Numbered from the stretch's first letter, positions 27,688-36,965 are shown. The stretch: DNA of 64,000 nucleotides from UBA6059 sp965227155 (GCA_965227155.1 OZ245731.1:3348001-3412000), one strand, 5' to 3'. Numbers and translations are program-made. The notes: a model not told the origin generated them from the sequence alone.

Positions 27688-28741
27688 GGCATTATATCCA
27701 AAAGTTAATCTAATTACGATCATTGCCGTCTATCTATTGATATTGGTAGGCGGCATTGTTCGTAGTACGGGTTCCGGTATGGGATGTCCAGACTGGCCTA
27801 AATGTTTTGGAGAATATATACCACCTACTGATGTAAGTCAATTACCGCCGAATTACAAGGACATATATTCTGATAAACGTTATCAAAAAAACCTAAAGGT
27901 TGCTGATATGGCCGAAGCTATAGGTTTCAGAGATCTGGCCAATAGCCTAAGGACTGATAAATCCATGAAAGAAGAAGCTGATTTCAATGCTACCAAAACA
28001 TGGATAGAATATATCAACCGTCTGATCGGTGCTCTTATTGGTTTATTCATATTATTCAATCTTATTACTGCCTGGGGTTATTGGCCTGAGAACAAGTTGA
28101 TTTTTGGATCAGCATTTATAACTTTTTTAATGGTTGGTTTTCAAGGCTGGATTGGATCTATTGTGGTGTCCACCAACCTTCTGCCTGGAATTATAACCTT
28201 TCATATGTTATTAGCTTTAGCTATAGTGGCATTATTGATATTTGGACAATTTGCTATAGAAGGGAGGGCCAGTGAAATAAGATTTAATAGCCCTAAGGTA
28301 CTAAGCAATCTTCTTTTGATTGCAATAGTCCTTTATTTAGGACAAATAGCATTGGGTACTCAGGTAAGAGAATCAATAGATGAGGTTGCAAAAGCGCTTA
28401 CTGAAATTAATCGTTCTGAATGGGTTGAGGCGCTAGGTTTAGAATTTTATATACATAGATCTTATTCCATCATTATTCTGGGTTTACATATATACATTGC
28501 GTATTTGGTACGAAAGACATCCAGTCTAAAAGTGTTTGGATTAGATCTTTTTTCAGTGTTGGTATATTTAATTGTTTTTGAGATAGCTACAGGTGCCGGT
28601 ATGGCCTACTTTAGTATACCGGCATTTTTGCAACCGATACATCTTTTGGTTGCCTCTTTAATATTTGGACTCCAATTTTATCTCTATTGTGTAGTAGCTT
28701 TGCGCAAGCAAAAGGCTATAGGTAAGGAAATTGTTTTATGA
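27671..28741 (+). CDS. ctaA: Heme A synthase (COX15/CtaA family)
   Basis: This 356-residue membrane protein converts heme O to heme A for the oxidase. Support comes from GGIVRSTGSGMGCPDWPKCFG at the first helix and periplasmic loop (two-cysteine motif), three heme-side histidines in later helices (TFHMLLAL, IHRSYS, PIHLLVAS), and its position in the cluster. The first conserved motif, usually ExxHR, reads EYINRL, so an asparagine stands where the fourth histidine is expected. The start overlaps coxA by 17 nt and the stop overlaps the start of ctaB, which suggests coupled translation. Confidence 0.92.
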   Translation: MKRKLKALYPKVNLITIIAVYLLILVGGIVRSTGSGMGCPDWPKCFGEYIPPTDVSQLPPNYKDIYSDKRYQKNLKVADMAEAIGFRDLANSLRTDKSMKEEADFNATKTWIEYINRLIGALIGLFILFNLITAWGYWPENKLIFGSAFITFLMVGFQGWIGSIVVSTNLLPGIITFHMLLALAIVALLIFGQFAIEGRASEIRFNSPKVLSNLLLIAIVLYLGQIALGTQVRESIDEVAKALTEINRSEWVEALGLEFYIHRSYSIIILGLHIYIAYLVRKTSSLKVFGLDLFSVLVYLIVFEIATGAGMAYFSIPAFLQPIHLLVASLIFGLQFYLYCVVALRKQKAIGKEIVL

Positions 28742-29631
28742 GAGAAAGTACTACTATATCGATTTCGCAGGGGTTTTTTGAAAAGGTTAAAGCTTTTTCA
28801 GAGTTAGTCAAATTCAGATTGTCATTTTTGGTAGCCTTTTCGTCAGGGTTTGGTTATCTGCTGGCACATCAGGGTACTTTAGATTGGGCAAATCTCGCTG
28901 CTATCACTTTTGGAGGTTTAATGGTATCAGGAGGTTCTATCACATTGAACCAAATAGCTGAACAGGTTTACGATAAACTGATGACCAGAACGCAAAATAG
29001 GCCATTACCAACCGGTAGATTGAATAACAAAGAGGCCTATTTATTTTCTTTGATTATTGTAGGCATTGGTCTCAGTATAATAGCCATCCAAACCAACTGG
29101 TTTGCTGTTTTGCTATCTATCATTTCGTTGCTGCTTTACAGTTTTGTGTATACTCCACTTAAGCGAGTAGGTCCCATTGCCGTATTTGTGGGAGCTATCC
29201 CAGGTGCTATGCCCCCTTTAATAGGTTGGGTGGCTGCTACGGGGCAGATATCAATCGAAGCATTGATCATTTTTGGTATACAATTTATCTGGCAGTTTCC
29301 ACATTTCTGGGCTATTGCCTGGGTAGCTGATGAGGACTATAAAAAGGCAGGCTTTAAGCTTTTACCATTTGGGGGGCAAAAAGATTTACGTACGGCTATT
29401 AATATAATGATATATACACTTTTTCTATTGCCTTTAGGCTTATTGCCGGCTTACGTAGGAATTACAGGAATACATTCGGCTTTTGTAGTTACTTTGTGTG
29501 GTGTACTCTTTTTGGCACAGACATTTTCACTTATGCGAGATTACAGCAGGAAATCGGCTTTGAAAATAATGTTTGGGTCATTCATTTATCTTCCTGTTGT
29601 TCAGGTATCATTTCTTTTAGATAAATTATAA
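28738..29631 (+). CDS. ctaB: Heme O synthase (protoheme IX farnesyltransferase)
   Basis: This 297-residue membrane prenyltransferase attaches a farnesyl group to heme B, giving heme O, the substrate of the enzyme encoded just upstream. The first aspartate-rich region is seen as NQIAEQVYDKLMTRTQNRPL, with glutamate in place of the usual first aspartate, and YTPLKR is present before the second region. About nine helices follow the usual UbiA fold. The ATG overlaps the ctaA stop (ATGA). Confidence 0.95.
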   Translation: MRESTTISISQGFFEKVKAFSELVKFRLSFLVAFSSGFGYLLAHQGTLDWANLAAITFGGLMVSGGSITLNQIAEQVYDKLMTRTQNRPLPTGRLNNKEAYLFSLIIVGIGLSIIAIQTNWFAVLLSIISLLLYSFVYTPLKRVGPIAVFVGAIPGAMPPLIGWVAATGQISIEALIIFGIQFIWQFPHFWAIAWVADEDYKKAGFKLLPFGGQKDLRTAINIMIYTLFLLPLGLLPAYVGITGIHSAFVVTLCGVLFLAQTFSLMRDYSRKSALKIMFGSFIYLPVVQVSFLLDKL

Positions 29632-29635
29632 GCGT

Positions 29636-30217
29636 ATGGAAACAAATTTAGAGTTAGAAAGATCGCAGAGTCAGGTGCTTTCCATGCATCCCAAGAAATT
29701 CGCTTTGTGGCTGTTTATCATTTCTATTTCAATGATTTTCGCTGCCATGACTAGTGCCTATATTGTGAAACAATCGGAAGGTAACTGGCTGATTTTTGAT
29801 ATGCCAGATGCATTTATCTGGACATCAGTGGTCATTATTATCAGCAGTATTACTATGCAATGGGCTTATTTTGCTGCTCAAAAAGACAACCTACAGCAAA
29901 TTAAGGTAGCGGTATTGCTTACCAGTATATTGTCTATTGTGTTTTTAGTAGGCCAATATTATTCATGGGCACAATTGGTGAGCCAGGATGTCTATTTCGT
30001 AGGAAATCCTGCGGGTTCATTTGTATATGTGTTTACTGGCTTACATGCCTTTCACTTAATATCAGGAATAGTTTTTCTATTCATTGTGTTATATTCGGCT
30101 ATGAAATATAAAATCCATTCCAAGGCTATGGTTCAGATTGAAATGTGTACAACATACTGGCATTTTCTTGGTGGACTTTGGTTGTATTTATATTTATTTT
30201 TACTCACTAATAATTAG
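29636..30217 (+). CDS. Cytochrome c oxidase subunit III, first copy (short form)
   Basis: This 193-residue protein has five predicted helices and matches the short subunit III form, with TGLHAFHLISG and the closing TYWHFLGGLWLYLYLFL. Subunit III stabilises subunit I and its proton uptake. It begins 4 nt after ctaB and is followed by a longer subunit III gene, a paired arrangement common in this cluster type in Bacteroidota. Confidence 0.92.
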   Translation: METNLELERSQSQVLSMHPKKFALWLFIISISMIFAAMTSAYIVKQSEGNWLIFDMPDAFIWTSVVIIISSITMQWAYFAAQKDNLQQIKVAVLLTSILSIVFLVGQYYSWAQLVSQDVYFVGNPAGSFVYVFTGLHAFHLISGIVFLFIVLYSAMKYKIHSKAMVQIEMCTTYWHFLGGLWLYLYLFLLTNN

Positions 30218-30234
30218 AAGATCAACTTAAAACT

Positions 30235-30984
30235 ATGGCAAGTTCATCAGTCACTTTAGAGGGACAGGGCAAAAGTGTTTGGGGCGGAGGAGCGGCTCCA
30301 TTGAATGCTAGCTACGGCAAGCTAATGATGTGGTTTTTCCTATTGTCCGATGCGTTCACTTTTTCTGCACTTCTGATCGCCTACGGGCTCATTCGTTATA
30401 GTCATCCTGCCTATGATGGTGCTATCGCTGATTTCACTTTTTCCCAGGAATATTGGCCTATTCCGGAGATGGTTTTTGAGGCAGCGCCTTTCCTGCATGG
30501 CATTCATTTGCCATTGGTTTTCGTGGGTATAATGACCTTCATTCTTATTTTGAGCTCTGTTACTATGGTACTGGCAGTGGAGGCTGGCCATAGAATGGAT
30601 AAGGTGGCTGTTGAAAAGTGGATGTTGTGGACCATCATTGGTGGTTTAACATTCTTAGGCTGTCAGGCGTGGGAATGGGGCCATTTTATTGCTGGAACTG
30701 AAGAAGGGGGTAAAATGCTGGACGGTTCTATTTTTTATGGAGCAAATCTTTCACAGAATCAGTATGGTCCTAAAAACTTCGCCGCTTTATTCTTCTTTAT
30801 CACAGGATTTCACGGGTTCCACGTATTTAGTGGGGTGATGTTGAACTTTATAATCTTTTACCAGACCGTAGTAGGTATCCTTGAGAAAAGAGGCCATTAT
30901 GAGATGGTAGAGAAAGTTGGTCTTTACTGGCACTTTGTTGACCTTGTTTGGGTATTTGTATTTACATTCTTTTATCTGGTATAA
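30235..30984 (+). CDS. coxC: Cytochrome c oxidase subunit III, second copy
   Basis: This 249-residue protein has about six or seven helices. Subunit III motifs include the GFHGFHVFSG helix and a closing YWHFVDLVWVFVFTFFYL. The central loop (about 130-175) is longer than in the first copy. It lies 17 nt after the first subunit III gene and 12 nt before coxD, clearly in the same operon. Confidence 0.94.
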   Translation: MASSSVTLEGQGKSVWGGGAAPLNASYGKLMMWFFLLSDAFTFSALLIAYGLIRYSHPAYDGAIADFTFSQEYWPIPEMVFEAAPFLHGIHLPLVFVGIMTFILILSSVTMVLAVEAGHRMDKVAVEKWMLWTIIGGLTFLGCQAWEWGHFIAGTEEGGKMLDGSIFYGANLSQNQYGPKNFAALFFFITGFHGFHVFSGVMLNFIIFYQTVVGILEKRGHYEMVEKVGLYWHFVDLVWVFVFTFFYLV

Positions 30985-30996
30985 AGCTATAAAGTT

Positions 30997-31332
30997 ATGG
31001 AACAAGAAACTGCATCAGAGGTTGTTGTACAACCTGTAGATAAAGCGAAAATTAATAAGATATGGAAAGTGGCATTGATTCTGGCTGTGGTTACTGCACT
31101 GGAATTCCTTGTTGCTTTTACCTTACCTCATGAGTATTCCTCATTAAGAGTTATCATTTTCGTAGGTATGACAATAGTGAAAGCCTTTTATATTGTTGCT
31201 GAATTTATGCACCTGGCGCATGAAACAAAGACATTAATATGGTCGATACTCATTCCTTGTGTTTTTGTGGTGTGGTTGATCGCCGCTTTGTTGATTCAGG
31301 GAGGATCTATTTTTTCAGCTCTTTACAATTAG
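30997..31332 (+). CDS. coxD: Cytochrome c oxidase subunit IV (prokaryotic type)
   Basis: This 111-residue protein has three helices (about residues 20-40, 50-70, 85-105) and carries FVGMTIVKAFYIVAEFMHL, the signature of the bacterial subunit IV family. It is the last gene before a strong terminator and so closes the main act-cox transcript. Confidence 0.92.
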   Translation: MEQETASEVVVQPVDKAKINKIWKVALILAVVTALEFLVAFTLPHEYSSLRVIIFVGMTIVKAFYIVAEFMHLAHETKTLIWSILIPCVFVVWLIAALLIQGGSIFSALYN

Positions 31333-31356
31333 GGCGCATTAAATATATGATATTCA

Positions 31357-31386
31357 AAATCATGCTTTAGGGCATGATTTTTTTTT
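31357..31386 (+). terminator. Rho-independent terminator of the act-cox operon
   Basis: A 9-bp perfect stem (AAATCATGC at 31357-31365 with 31372-31380), a 6-nt loop, and a T run reaching 31386 lie 24 nt after coxD. This is one of the clearest terminators in the window and divides the oxidase genes from the assembly-type genes that follow. Confidence 0.88.
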
Positions 31387-31509
31387 GCCATATGCTTTAT
31401 ACTATCTATTAAATAGGTGGATAGAAGCAATATTTTAGATAGATAATGGTGAACCTTCCTTATCAAAGTGGGTTTTTATTTAAAGCAACTTAGAATAAGC
31501 TTAGTATAA

Positions 31510-32049
31510 ATGAAAAAGGCAGTTGTGTTTGGGCTGGCACTTGTCGTTCCTGTGCTTGTTTACTTGTTTATGCAAGGGTTTGGTGATAATAAATATGCCT
31601 TACCTGTACTTTACACAGAGGAAGTACCATCCATTGAAGGATGCCCTACGCCGGTTGTGCCTTATGCCTTACCAATGGATGATATACTGAGTGCTTCATC
31701 GCTGAATGAAGAAGAAAATGTGCTTTTTGATGTGAGAAGGGCAAATGCAGACACAGTCTATATCAAAAATGAGTTGCAAAGGGTGATCAATTATTTTGGT
31801 GATCAACCGTATCATCACGCAATTGTGGATTTGGAGAAAGAACCTGTTCTCAGGATTAAGGGATACCAAAAAGTATTGCCTGGGTCATTTGTTGAATGCA
31901 TTTTGCGAAATACAGACAACAATTCATTTTTGGCTTTGGTTGATAACCGGGGACGCATAAGAAGCTATTATGAGTCTGACCAAAGGTCAGAATTCGATAG
32001 ATTAATCACTGAAATTGAAATCTTATTAACATTTGAGTCAAATGAGTAA
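31510..32049 (+). CDS. Divergent SCO-like thioredoxin-fold protein lacking the CxxxC copper site
   Basis: This 179-residue protein has an N-terminal membrane anchor (about residues 4-22) and a soluble domain. Its C-terminal part (FLALVDNRGRIRSYY, then an LITEIEILL helix) resembles the end of SCO1/SenC proteins, and SCO genes normally occupy this slot between coxD and DUF420 in Bacteroidota. The copper-binding CxxxC and the late histidine are not seen: only Cys44 and a later single cysteine occur. I therefore call it a degenerate or repurposed SCO-like protein, with moderate certainty. Its stop overlaps the next gene's ATG by 8 nt. Confidence 0.55.
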   Translation: MKKAVVFGLALVVPVLVYLFMQGFGDNKYALPVLYTEEVPSIEGCPTPVVPYALPMDDILSASSLNEEENVLFDVRRANADTVYIKNELQRVINYFGDQPYHHAIVDLEKEPVLRIKGYQKVLPGSFVECILRNTDNNSFLALVDNRGRIRSYYESDQRSEFDRLITEIEILLTFESNE

Positions 32050-32623
32050 TCTCGTTATACAAAAGGATAATTACACTAAGCTTATCGCGGGTATTTCCAT
32101 AGCTATTCCACTGGCAGTAGCAGTTTTGTTATTTATGCCAAGCAAGTTTGGCTTCACAGGAGATTGGGTAAAGCTTTTACCACACGTTAATGCGGTGATC
32201 AATTCTCTTACGGCATTATTGTTAATAGCAGCAGTAATCGCAGTGAAACAAAAGAAAATTGCAATCCACAAAGCTTTGATGACCTCAGCTTTTGTATTTG
32301 GTGCTTTATTTCTTGTTAGTTATGTCATTTATCATGCGTCTGTTCCTTCTACTGTTTTTGGTGATACCAGTGGCGATGGGGTACTGAATGAATTAGAAGC
32401 TGAGGCAATTGGTGGCACACGCACTTTTTACCTGATCGTGTTGTTGTCACATATATTGCTGTCGATAGTGGTTGTTCCATTTGTATTGATGGCTTTTTAT
32501 TTCGCCTTAACAGAAAAGATTGATAGCCATAAAAAAATAGTAAAGTTTACCTTTCCGATATGGCTTTATGTTTCAGTTACAGGTGTAATTGCCTACTTAA
32601 TGATTAGTCCATATTATCAGTAG
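32042..32623 (+). CDS. DUF420 family membrane protein with EF-hand-like loop
   Basis: This 193-residue protein has five predicted helices and the DUF420 pattern (HVNAVINSLTALLL early, HKALMTSAFVFGALFL, LLSHILLSIVVVPFVL). DUF420 genes lie next to oxidase genes in many bacteria and are taken to act in oxidase assembly. The loop between helices 3 and 4 contains residues 108-119 (DTSGDGVLNELE), which fit a 12-residue EF-hand calcium loop at positions 1, 3, 5, 6, 8, 9 and 12. The ATG at 32042 is preferred over an upstream TTG at 32033. It overlaps the SCO-like gene. Confidence 0.85.
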   Translation: MSNLVIQKDNYTKLIAGISIAIPLAVAVLLFMPSKFGFTGDWVKLLPHVNAVINSLTALLLIAAVIAVKQKKIAIHKALMTSAFVFGALFLVSYVIYHASVPSTVFGDTSGDGVLNELEAEAIGGTRTFYLIVLLSHILLSIVVVPFVLMAFYFALTEKIDSHKKIVKFTFPIWLYVSVTGVIAYLMISPYYQ

Positions 32624-32655
32624 GCGATAGGTTATTATTATTTTTGTGTTGTACT

Positions 32656-32934
32656 ATGAAGACTAAGATACTTTATTTTATTGGAGCATTATTTATGTTT
32701 TCACAGCAGTTATCTGCTCAATGTGCCATGTGTCGTACCACTTTGGAAAATAATGTAAGCAATGGAGAAGTTGGTATAGCTGCCGGCATCAATTTCGGTA
32801 TAATGTATCTTTTCTTTGCTCCCTATGTCCTATTAGGTACAGTAGCCTTCTTCTGGTACAGAAATAGCAAGCGAAATGCCAAAGAGAAACAAATTAGAGA
32901 TCATATTAAAAGGAAAGTGTCCTCGCTGCCATAG
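32656..32934 (+). CDS. Small exported membrane protein with CxxC motif
   Basis: This 92-residue protein starts with a signal peptide (ending LSAQ). A CAMC motif follows directly at the mature N-terminus, then a short polar part, then a helix of about 22 residues and a basic C-terminal tail. The function is unknown. Its position after the DUF420 gene suggests a role in oxidase maturation, perhaps through the exported CxxC pair (metal or redox), which is inference. The ATG at 32656 is chosen over a TTG at 32644 because it begins the signal peptide (MKTKILYFIG). Its last 59 nt overlap the DUF983 gene in another frame. Confidence 0.75.
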   Translation: MKTKILYFIGALFMFSQQLSAQCAMCRTTLENNVSNGEVGIAAGINFGIMYLFFAPYVLLGTVAFFWYRNSKRNAKEKQIRDHIKRKVSSLP

Positions 32935-33259
32935 TGGGGATATGTTCAAATATAAAGCTTACAATCTCCGTAAATTTGATGAAATGCATGAGAACTGCCC
33001 AGTTTGCGATCTAAGATTTGAGCGAGAGCCGGGGTTTTTCTATGGGGCTATGTATGTGAGCTATGCCTTTTCGGTAGCGCTATTTGTTATCCTGGGTACT
33101 TTGATTTACAACATTTTAGGTGATCCTGATATATGGGTTTATGCCAGTATAATCTTTGGTACTGTACTGGGATTATTGCCCTTATTGTTTAGATATTCAA
33201 GGATTATATACCTACATGTATTCGGGCGTGTGAAGTATGACGAATCAGTAGCCAAGTAG
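32876..33259 (+). CDS. DUF983 family zinc-ribbon membrane protein
   Basis: This 127-residue protein has an N-terminal zinc-ribbon pair (CPRC near residue 15, CPVC near 42) and two or three helices in the second half, as in DUF983. Family members often lie near cytochrome oxidase genes; the function is unknown. The only ATG that includes the first CxxC lies 59 nt inside the previous gene, so the two genes overlap out of frame. It ends the respiratory cluster. Confidence 0.85.
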   Translation: MPKRNKLEIILKGKCPRCHSGDMFKYKAYNLRKFDEMHENCPVCDLRFEREPGFFYGAMYVSYAFSVALFVILGTLIYNILGDPDIWVYASIIFGTVLGLLPLLFRYSRIIYLHVFGRVKYDESVAK

Positions 33260-33299
33260 GAATAATTTTTGATATATTGACCTAAATCATGGTCATTAT

Positions 33300-36200
33300 A
33301 TGAAGTACCTTCATCACTGGTCTTTTTATATCTGCGTTGCACTTTGCCTGGCAGGCAGCGGAATTTTGGCGATTATACCCTTCCTTGATGATCCACAACA
33401 CCATGCTACTGAAAATATTCAATCGGCTTTAACCCGAGCTGTAGAGGAGCAGAAAGCATTTATCAATCGGGTATCTGATAATTTCAGTACTGGAGGTACA
33501 CGAATATTACCTGGCGATCAACAAGAGTTTCCCACCTTCATTTTTCAGGACGGCAAATTGGTAAGTTGGTCTGATTATCATTTCGTGCCTCAATATGCTA
33601 CGGTATCTGGTGATTATAACCGCAGGCTTATTCAAACAGAGCAGACATTGTTTCTTTCTACACGTAGGCTGTTGCAGGGTAGGACTTCTACATTAGAGCT
33701 ATATTCCTTAATTATCATTGAAAGGAGGTATGCGCTTAACAATAAATATCTACAGGAAGGTTTAAATGAAATGCTTTTCCCTGAGGCTCAAAATCAGCAG
33801 ATTAATATAAATCTTACAGCTGGCGTGCCGATTGAGCTAGATGGAGAGCCAATATTCTTTGTAGAGTTTAATGACTCCTACATGGGATATACCCAACCCT
33901 TCTATAAGACTTCATTAATCATTCTGTTGCTGGCTATCATATTCTTTTATTATTGGCTACTTAGATTTTCGCTTCAATTCAGCCTTTCAAATTTTTGGAG
34001 AGGATTTTTGATATTAACCATGGGACTTGTGGGAAGCCGGAGCATAATGCTTTTAGTGGACTTCCCCTCGCTGTTGGCTGACACTGAACTTTTTAGTGGC
34101 ATATTTTACTATTATGCTGAATGGTGGCCGTCTATAGGTGACTTCATACTCAATTTACTGGCTTTAGGTACCATTATATATTATATCATTGAGCGCGGTA
34201 ATATTTTTAGACAAATGCCAGACCAAAGCTCCGGCCTCCAGGCTGTATTTTATCAGTTGGGAAGCCTATTGCTATCCTTGCTTACTTTTCAACTGCTTTC
34301 CTGGGTGATTCATCATTTTGGTGTTTATGCCCAGTTTCCGATGGATGTGAGTCAGGTAAACACATCCAAACTGATGGTTGCGGGTTATCTGGTTATCCTG
34401 TTTTTATTGTCACTGTGCCATTATGTGAATTACAATATCATTCGGTTTATGAAGATTAACAGGCTACATAAGGGCTTACAATTTTGGTTGGCCTGGGTAT
34501 TTGTATATGTTCTGTTCTTTCTTCTTTTTAACGACAGCCCGCTTTGGTGGACAACACTAATAGTCCATTTGGTTTATATAATAATGATGCTGCAGTTTGG
34601 GTGGGTTTACCCTAACCGATCCAGAAAACACATTAACTATATTTATTTTTTTGTCACAGCTGTTGCTGGATCCATCGTCCTATCCCTATCAGTTTATAAA
34701 GCTGAGGAAAGGCAGGATCTTATTGAAAAACAAAAGTTTGCTAATCAGCTGTTGATAGAAAATGATATTCTGGGTGAGTATTTTTTAGCTGAAGCAATGG
34801 AAAGTATCAAAAATGATAACCAGCTCAAATCCAGGTTTCTGAATAAGCGACTGATCACCTACAATACAGCCGAACAAATACGGCGTAATCATTTGAATAA
34901 CTATTTTGATAAATATGATATCGATTTTCAATTTTTTGATGCTGAAGGCATTAACATCAGCCCTTCCAATAATAGCCGATCATTACAAGAATTTTTAGCA
35001 TTATTTGATTTACCAACCTACGCAACAGAGTACGATAACATTTTCTTTGTCAAAGATGAAAGCCAATCTGTGGCCAACCGATATTATGCTTATATACCTA
35101 TCGATCGGTATGATCTAAGGGTCGGTCACCTCATTATAAGCTTACAGCTAAAACGATATATGCCCTCAAGTGTATACCCAGAGTTGCTGGTGGACCAAAG
35201 GTTTATTTTCAATCCCGACATAAAATTTGACTATGCACTTTTCAAGGGCAATAATCTCATTTATGAGTTTGGTGATTTCAACTATCTGGCAGATTTTGAG
35301 ACGCAGTGGATAAATACCGTTAGGTTATTTGACGAAGGCTTTGAATCTGCAGACTACCACCATTGGGCTGTTAGAGGTGCCGGTGAAAGGGTATTTGTCA
35401 TCAGCAGTCCTACTTACAGCAATGAGGCAATTCTAACCAACTTCTCTTTTTTCTTCTTACTACAGATGTTTATGGTCATTCTTCTGGCCATAGCGTATTT
35501 ATTGTGGTATAAGCAGCAAAGTAGCCTCAACTTTGCAACCAGGCTTCAGCTTTTTTTCGCCCTGGCCCTGTTCGTGCCATTGTTTATTACTGTGATCGCC
35601 ATTTTTAATGCATTGAGTCGTGGACATGTAGAGGAGAATCGTGACATATACGAACAGCGTGCGGATAATCTAAGTCAAAACCTCGTGTCGGACCTGGCAG
35701 GGTTTAAAAATGGTATACTCAACAAAGAGCAATTGAATAATGTGGTGGCAGAAGCTTCCCGCTATTCTCAAAATGACATCAACCTGTATGATGCTGATGG
35801 AAAACTGCTGGCATCTTCACAGCCAACAGTTTTTCAGTCAGAGCTTATTTCTGAGTACCTTAATCCTCAAGCATTTTACCAATTCATCTCTGGTGAAGGT
35901 GAATCATTGATTTTTTCGGAAAATATCGGTGACCTGAATTTCACTACTAGCTACCATGCGGTAAGGTCATTTGAAGATGGCAGGCTGCTTGGCGTTTTGG
36001 GAATCCCGGTATTTCAATCTGCCAGCTATCTTCAAAGCCAGCAGCAGGATGTTTTTAATTCTGTAATCAACATATTTAGTCTGATATTCCTGATATCGCT
36101 GATCATCACTAACCTTATAGCTGCCTACATTTCCAAACCACTCAATCTTATTGCACAAAAAATGGGAAATATAAAGCTGGAAGAGGAAAACCAGCCTGTG

Positions 36201-36965
36201 CAATGGGATACGGATGATGAAATCGGGGCATTGATCAGGGAGTACAACAGAATGTTGATAAACCTCAAAAAAAGCCGCGATGCCCTAAGCAAAAATGAAA
36301 AGGAAATGGCCTGGCGGGAAATGGCCCGTCAAGTGGCGCATGAGATTAAAAACCCACTTACGCCCATGAAGCTTACTTTACAGCAACTGCAACGCGCGTT
36401 GCAAAGCAAGGATGACAATCTGCCCCCTCAGGTATTTACCTCCATTCAATCTGTGGTACACCAAATTGATACATTGGGAGAGATCGCTAATTCATTCTCT
36501 GCATTTGCGAAAATGCCTATTCCTCAAAACCAGCCTATGGACCTTGTGAAGGTAGTAAGTAATACTGCAGAGTTGTTTCAGGAAGATTGTCAACTGAAAA
36601 TGGAGTTGGTAAATCAGCCACTTTGGGTATTTGCTGATCCCGGATTGGTAAGGCGTATCTTCAACAACTTAATCCTGAATGGCATCCAATCTGTATCTGA
36701 CAATAGGGAAGCCATTATTGAGCTTACTATGACACACGATGCTGAAAAAGTGCTCGTAAGCGTGGCAGATAATGGTTCGGGCATTCCGGAGGAGTACCAA
36801 AACAAGATCTTCTTTCCCAATTTTAGCACCAAGACTTCCGGCTCAGGACTAGGTTTGGCTATTGCCAAGCGTGGCATTGAAAATGCGGGTGGACATATTT
36901 GGTTTGAAACCCAGAAAGACCAGGGGACTACCTTTTTTATTGAATTTCCATTATTGAATGCATGA
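33300..36965 (+). CDS. Large NtrY-like membrane sensor histidine kinase
   Basis: This 1221-residue sensor kinase has many N-terminal helices, a large extracytoplasmic region (about residues 480-710), further helices near 715-740, 755-780 and 915-940, then a HAMP-like segment (ISKPLNLIAQKMG). The kinase core follows: H-box with His1014 (ARQVAHEIKNPLTP), N-box (LILNGIQSV), G1 (ADNGSGIP) and G2 (SGSGLGLAIA). The H-box and layout match the NtrY family. No response regulator gene is nearby, so its partner is encoded elsewhere. The last 4 nt overlap the start of the next gene (ATGA), which suggests coupled translation with a giant outer-membrane protein. Confidence 0.88.
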   Translation: MKYLHHWSFYICVALCLAGSGILAIIPFLDDPQHHATENIQSALTRAVEEQKAFINRVSDNFSTGGTRILPGDQQEFPTFIFQDGKLVSWSDYHFVPQYATVSGDYNRRLIQTEQTLFLSTRRLLQGRTSTLELYSLIIIERRYALNNKYLQEGLNEMLFPEAQNQQININLTAGVPIELDGEPIFFVEFNDSYMGYTQPFYKTSLIILLLAIIFFYYWLLRFSLQFSLSNFWRGFLILTMGLVGSRSIMLLVDFPSLLADTELFSGIFYYYAEWWPSIGDFILNLLALGTIIYYIIERGNIFRQMPDQSSGLQAVFYQLGSLLLSLLTFQLLSWVIHHFGVYAQFPMDVSQVNTSKLMVAGYLVILFLLSLCHYVNYNIIRFMKINRLHKGLQFWLAWVFVYVLFFLLFNDSPLWWTTLIVHLVYIIMMLQFGWVYPNRSRKHINYIYFFVTAVAGSIVLSLSVYKAEERQDLIEKQKFANQLLIENDILGEYFLAEAMESIKNDNQLKSRFLNKRLITYNTAEQIRRNHLNNYFDKYDIDFQFFDAEGINISPSNNSRSLQEFLALFDLPTYATEYDNIFFVKDESQSVANRYYAYIPIDRYDLRVGHLIISLQLKRYMPSSVYPELLVDQRFIFNPDIKFDYALFKGNNLIYEFGDFNYLADFETQWINTVRLFDEGFESADYHHWAVRGAGERVFVISSPTYSNEAILTNFSFFFLLQMFMVILLAIAYLLWYKQQSSLNFATRLQLFFALALFVPLFITVIAIFNALSRGHVEENRDIYEQRADNLSQNLVSDLAGFKNGILNKEQLNNVVAEASRYSQNDINLYDADGKLLASSQPTVFQSELISEYLNPQAFYQFISGEGESLIFSENIGDLNFTTSYHAVRSFEDGRLLGVLGIPVFQSASYLQSQQQDVFNSVINIFSLIFLISLIITNLIAAYISKPLNLIAQKMGNIKLEEENQPVQWDTDDEIGALIREYNRMLINLKKSRDALSKNEKEMAWREMARQVAHEIKNPLTPMKLTLQQLQRALQSKDDNLPPQVFTSIQSVVHQIDTLGEIANSFSAFAKMPIPQNQPMDLVKVVSNTAELFQEDCQLKMELVNQPLWVFADPGLVRRIFNNLILNGIQSVSDNREAIIELTMTHDAEKVLVSVADNGSGIPEEYQNKIFFPNFSTKTSGSGLGLAIAKRGIENAGGHIWFETQKDQGTTFFIEFPLLNA

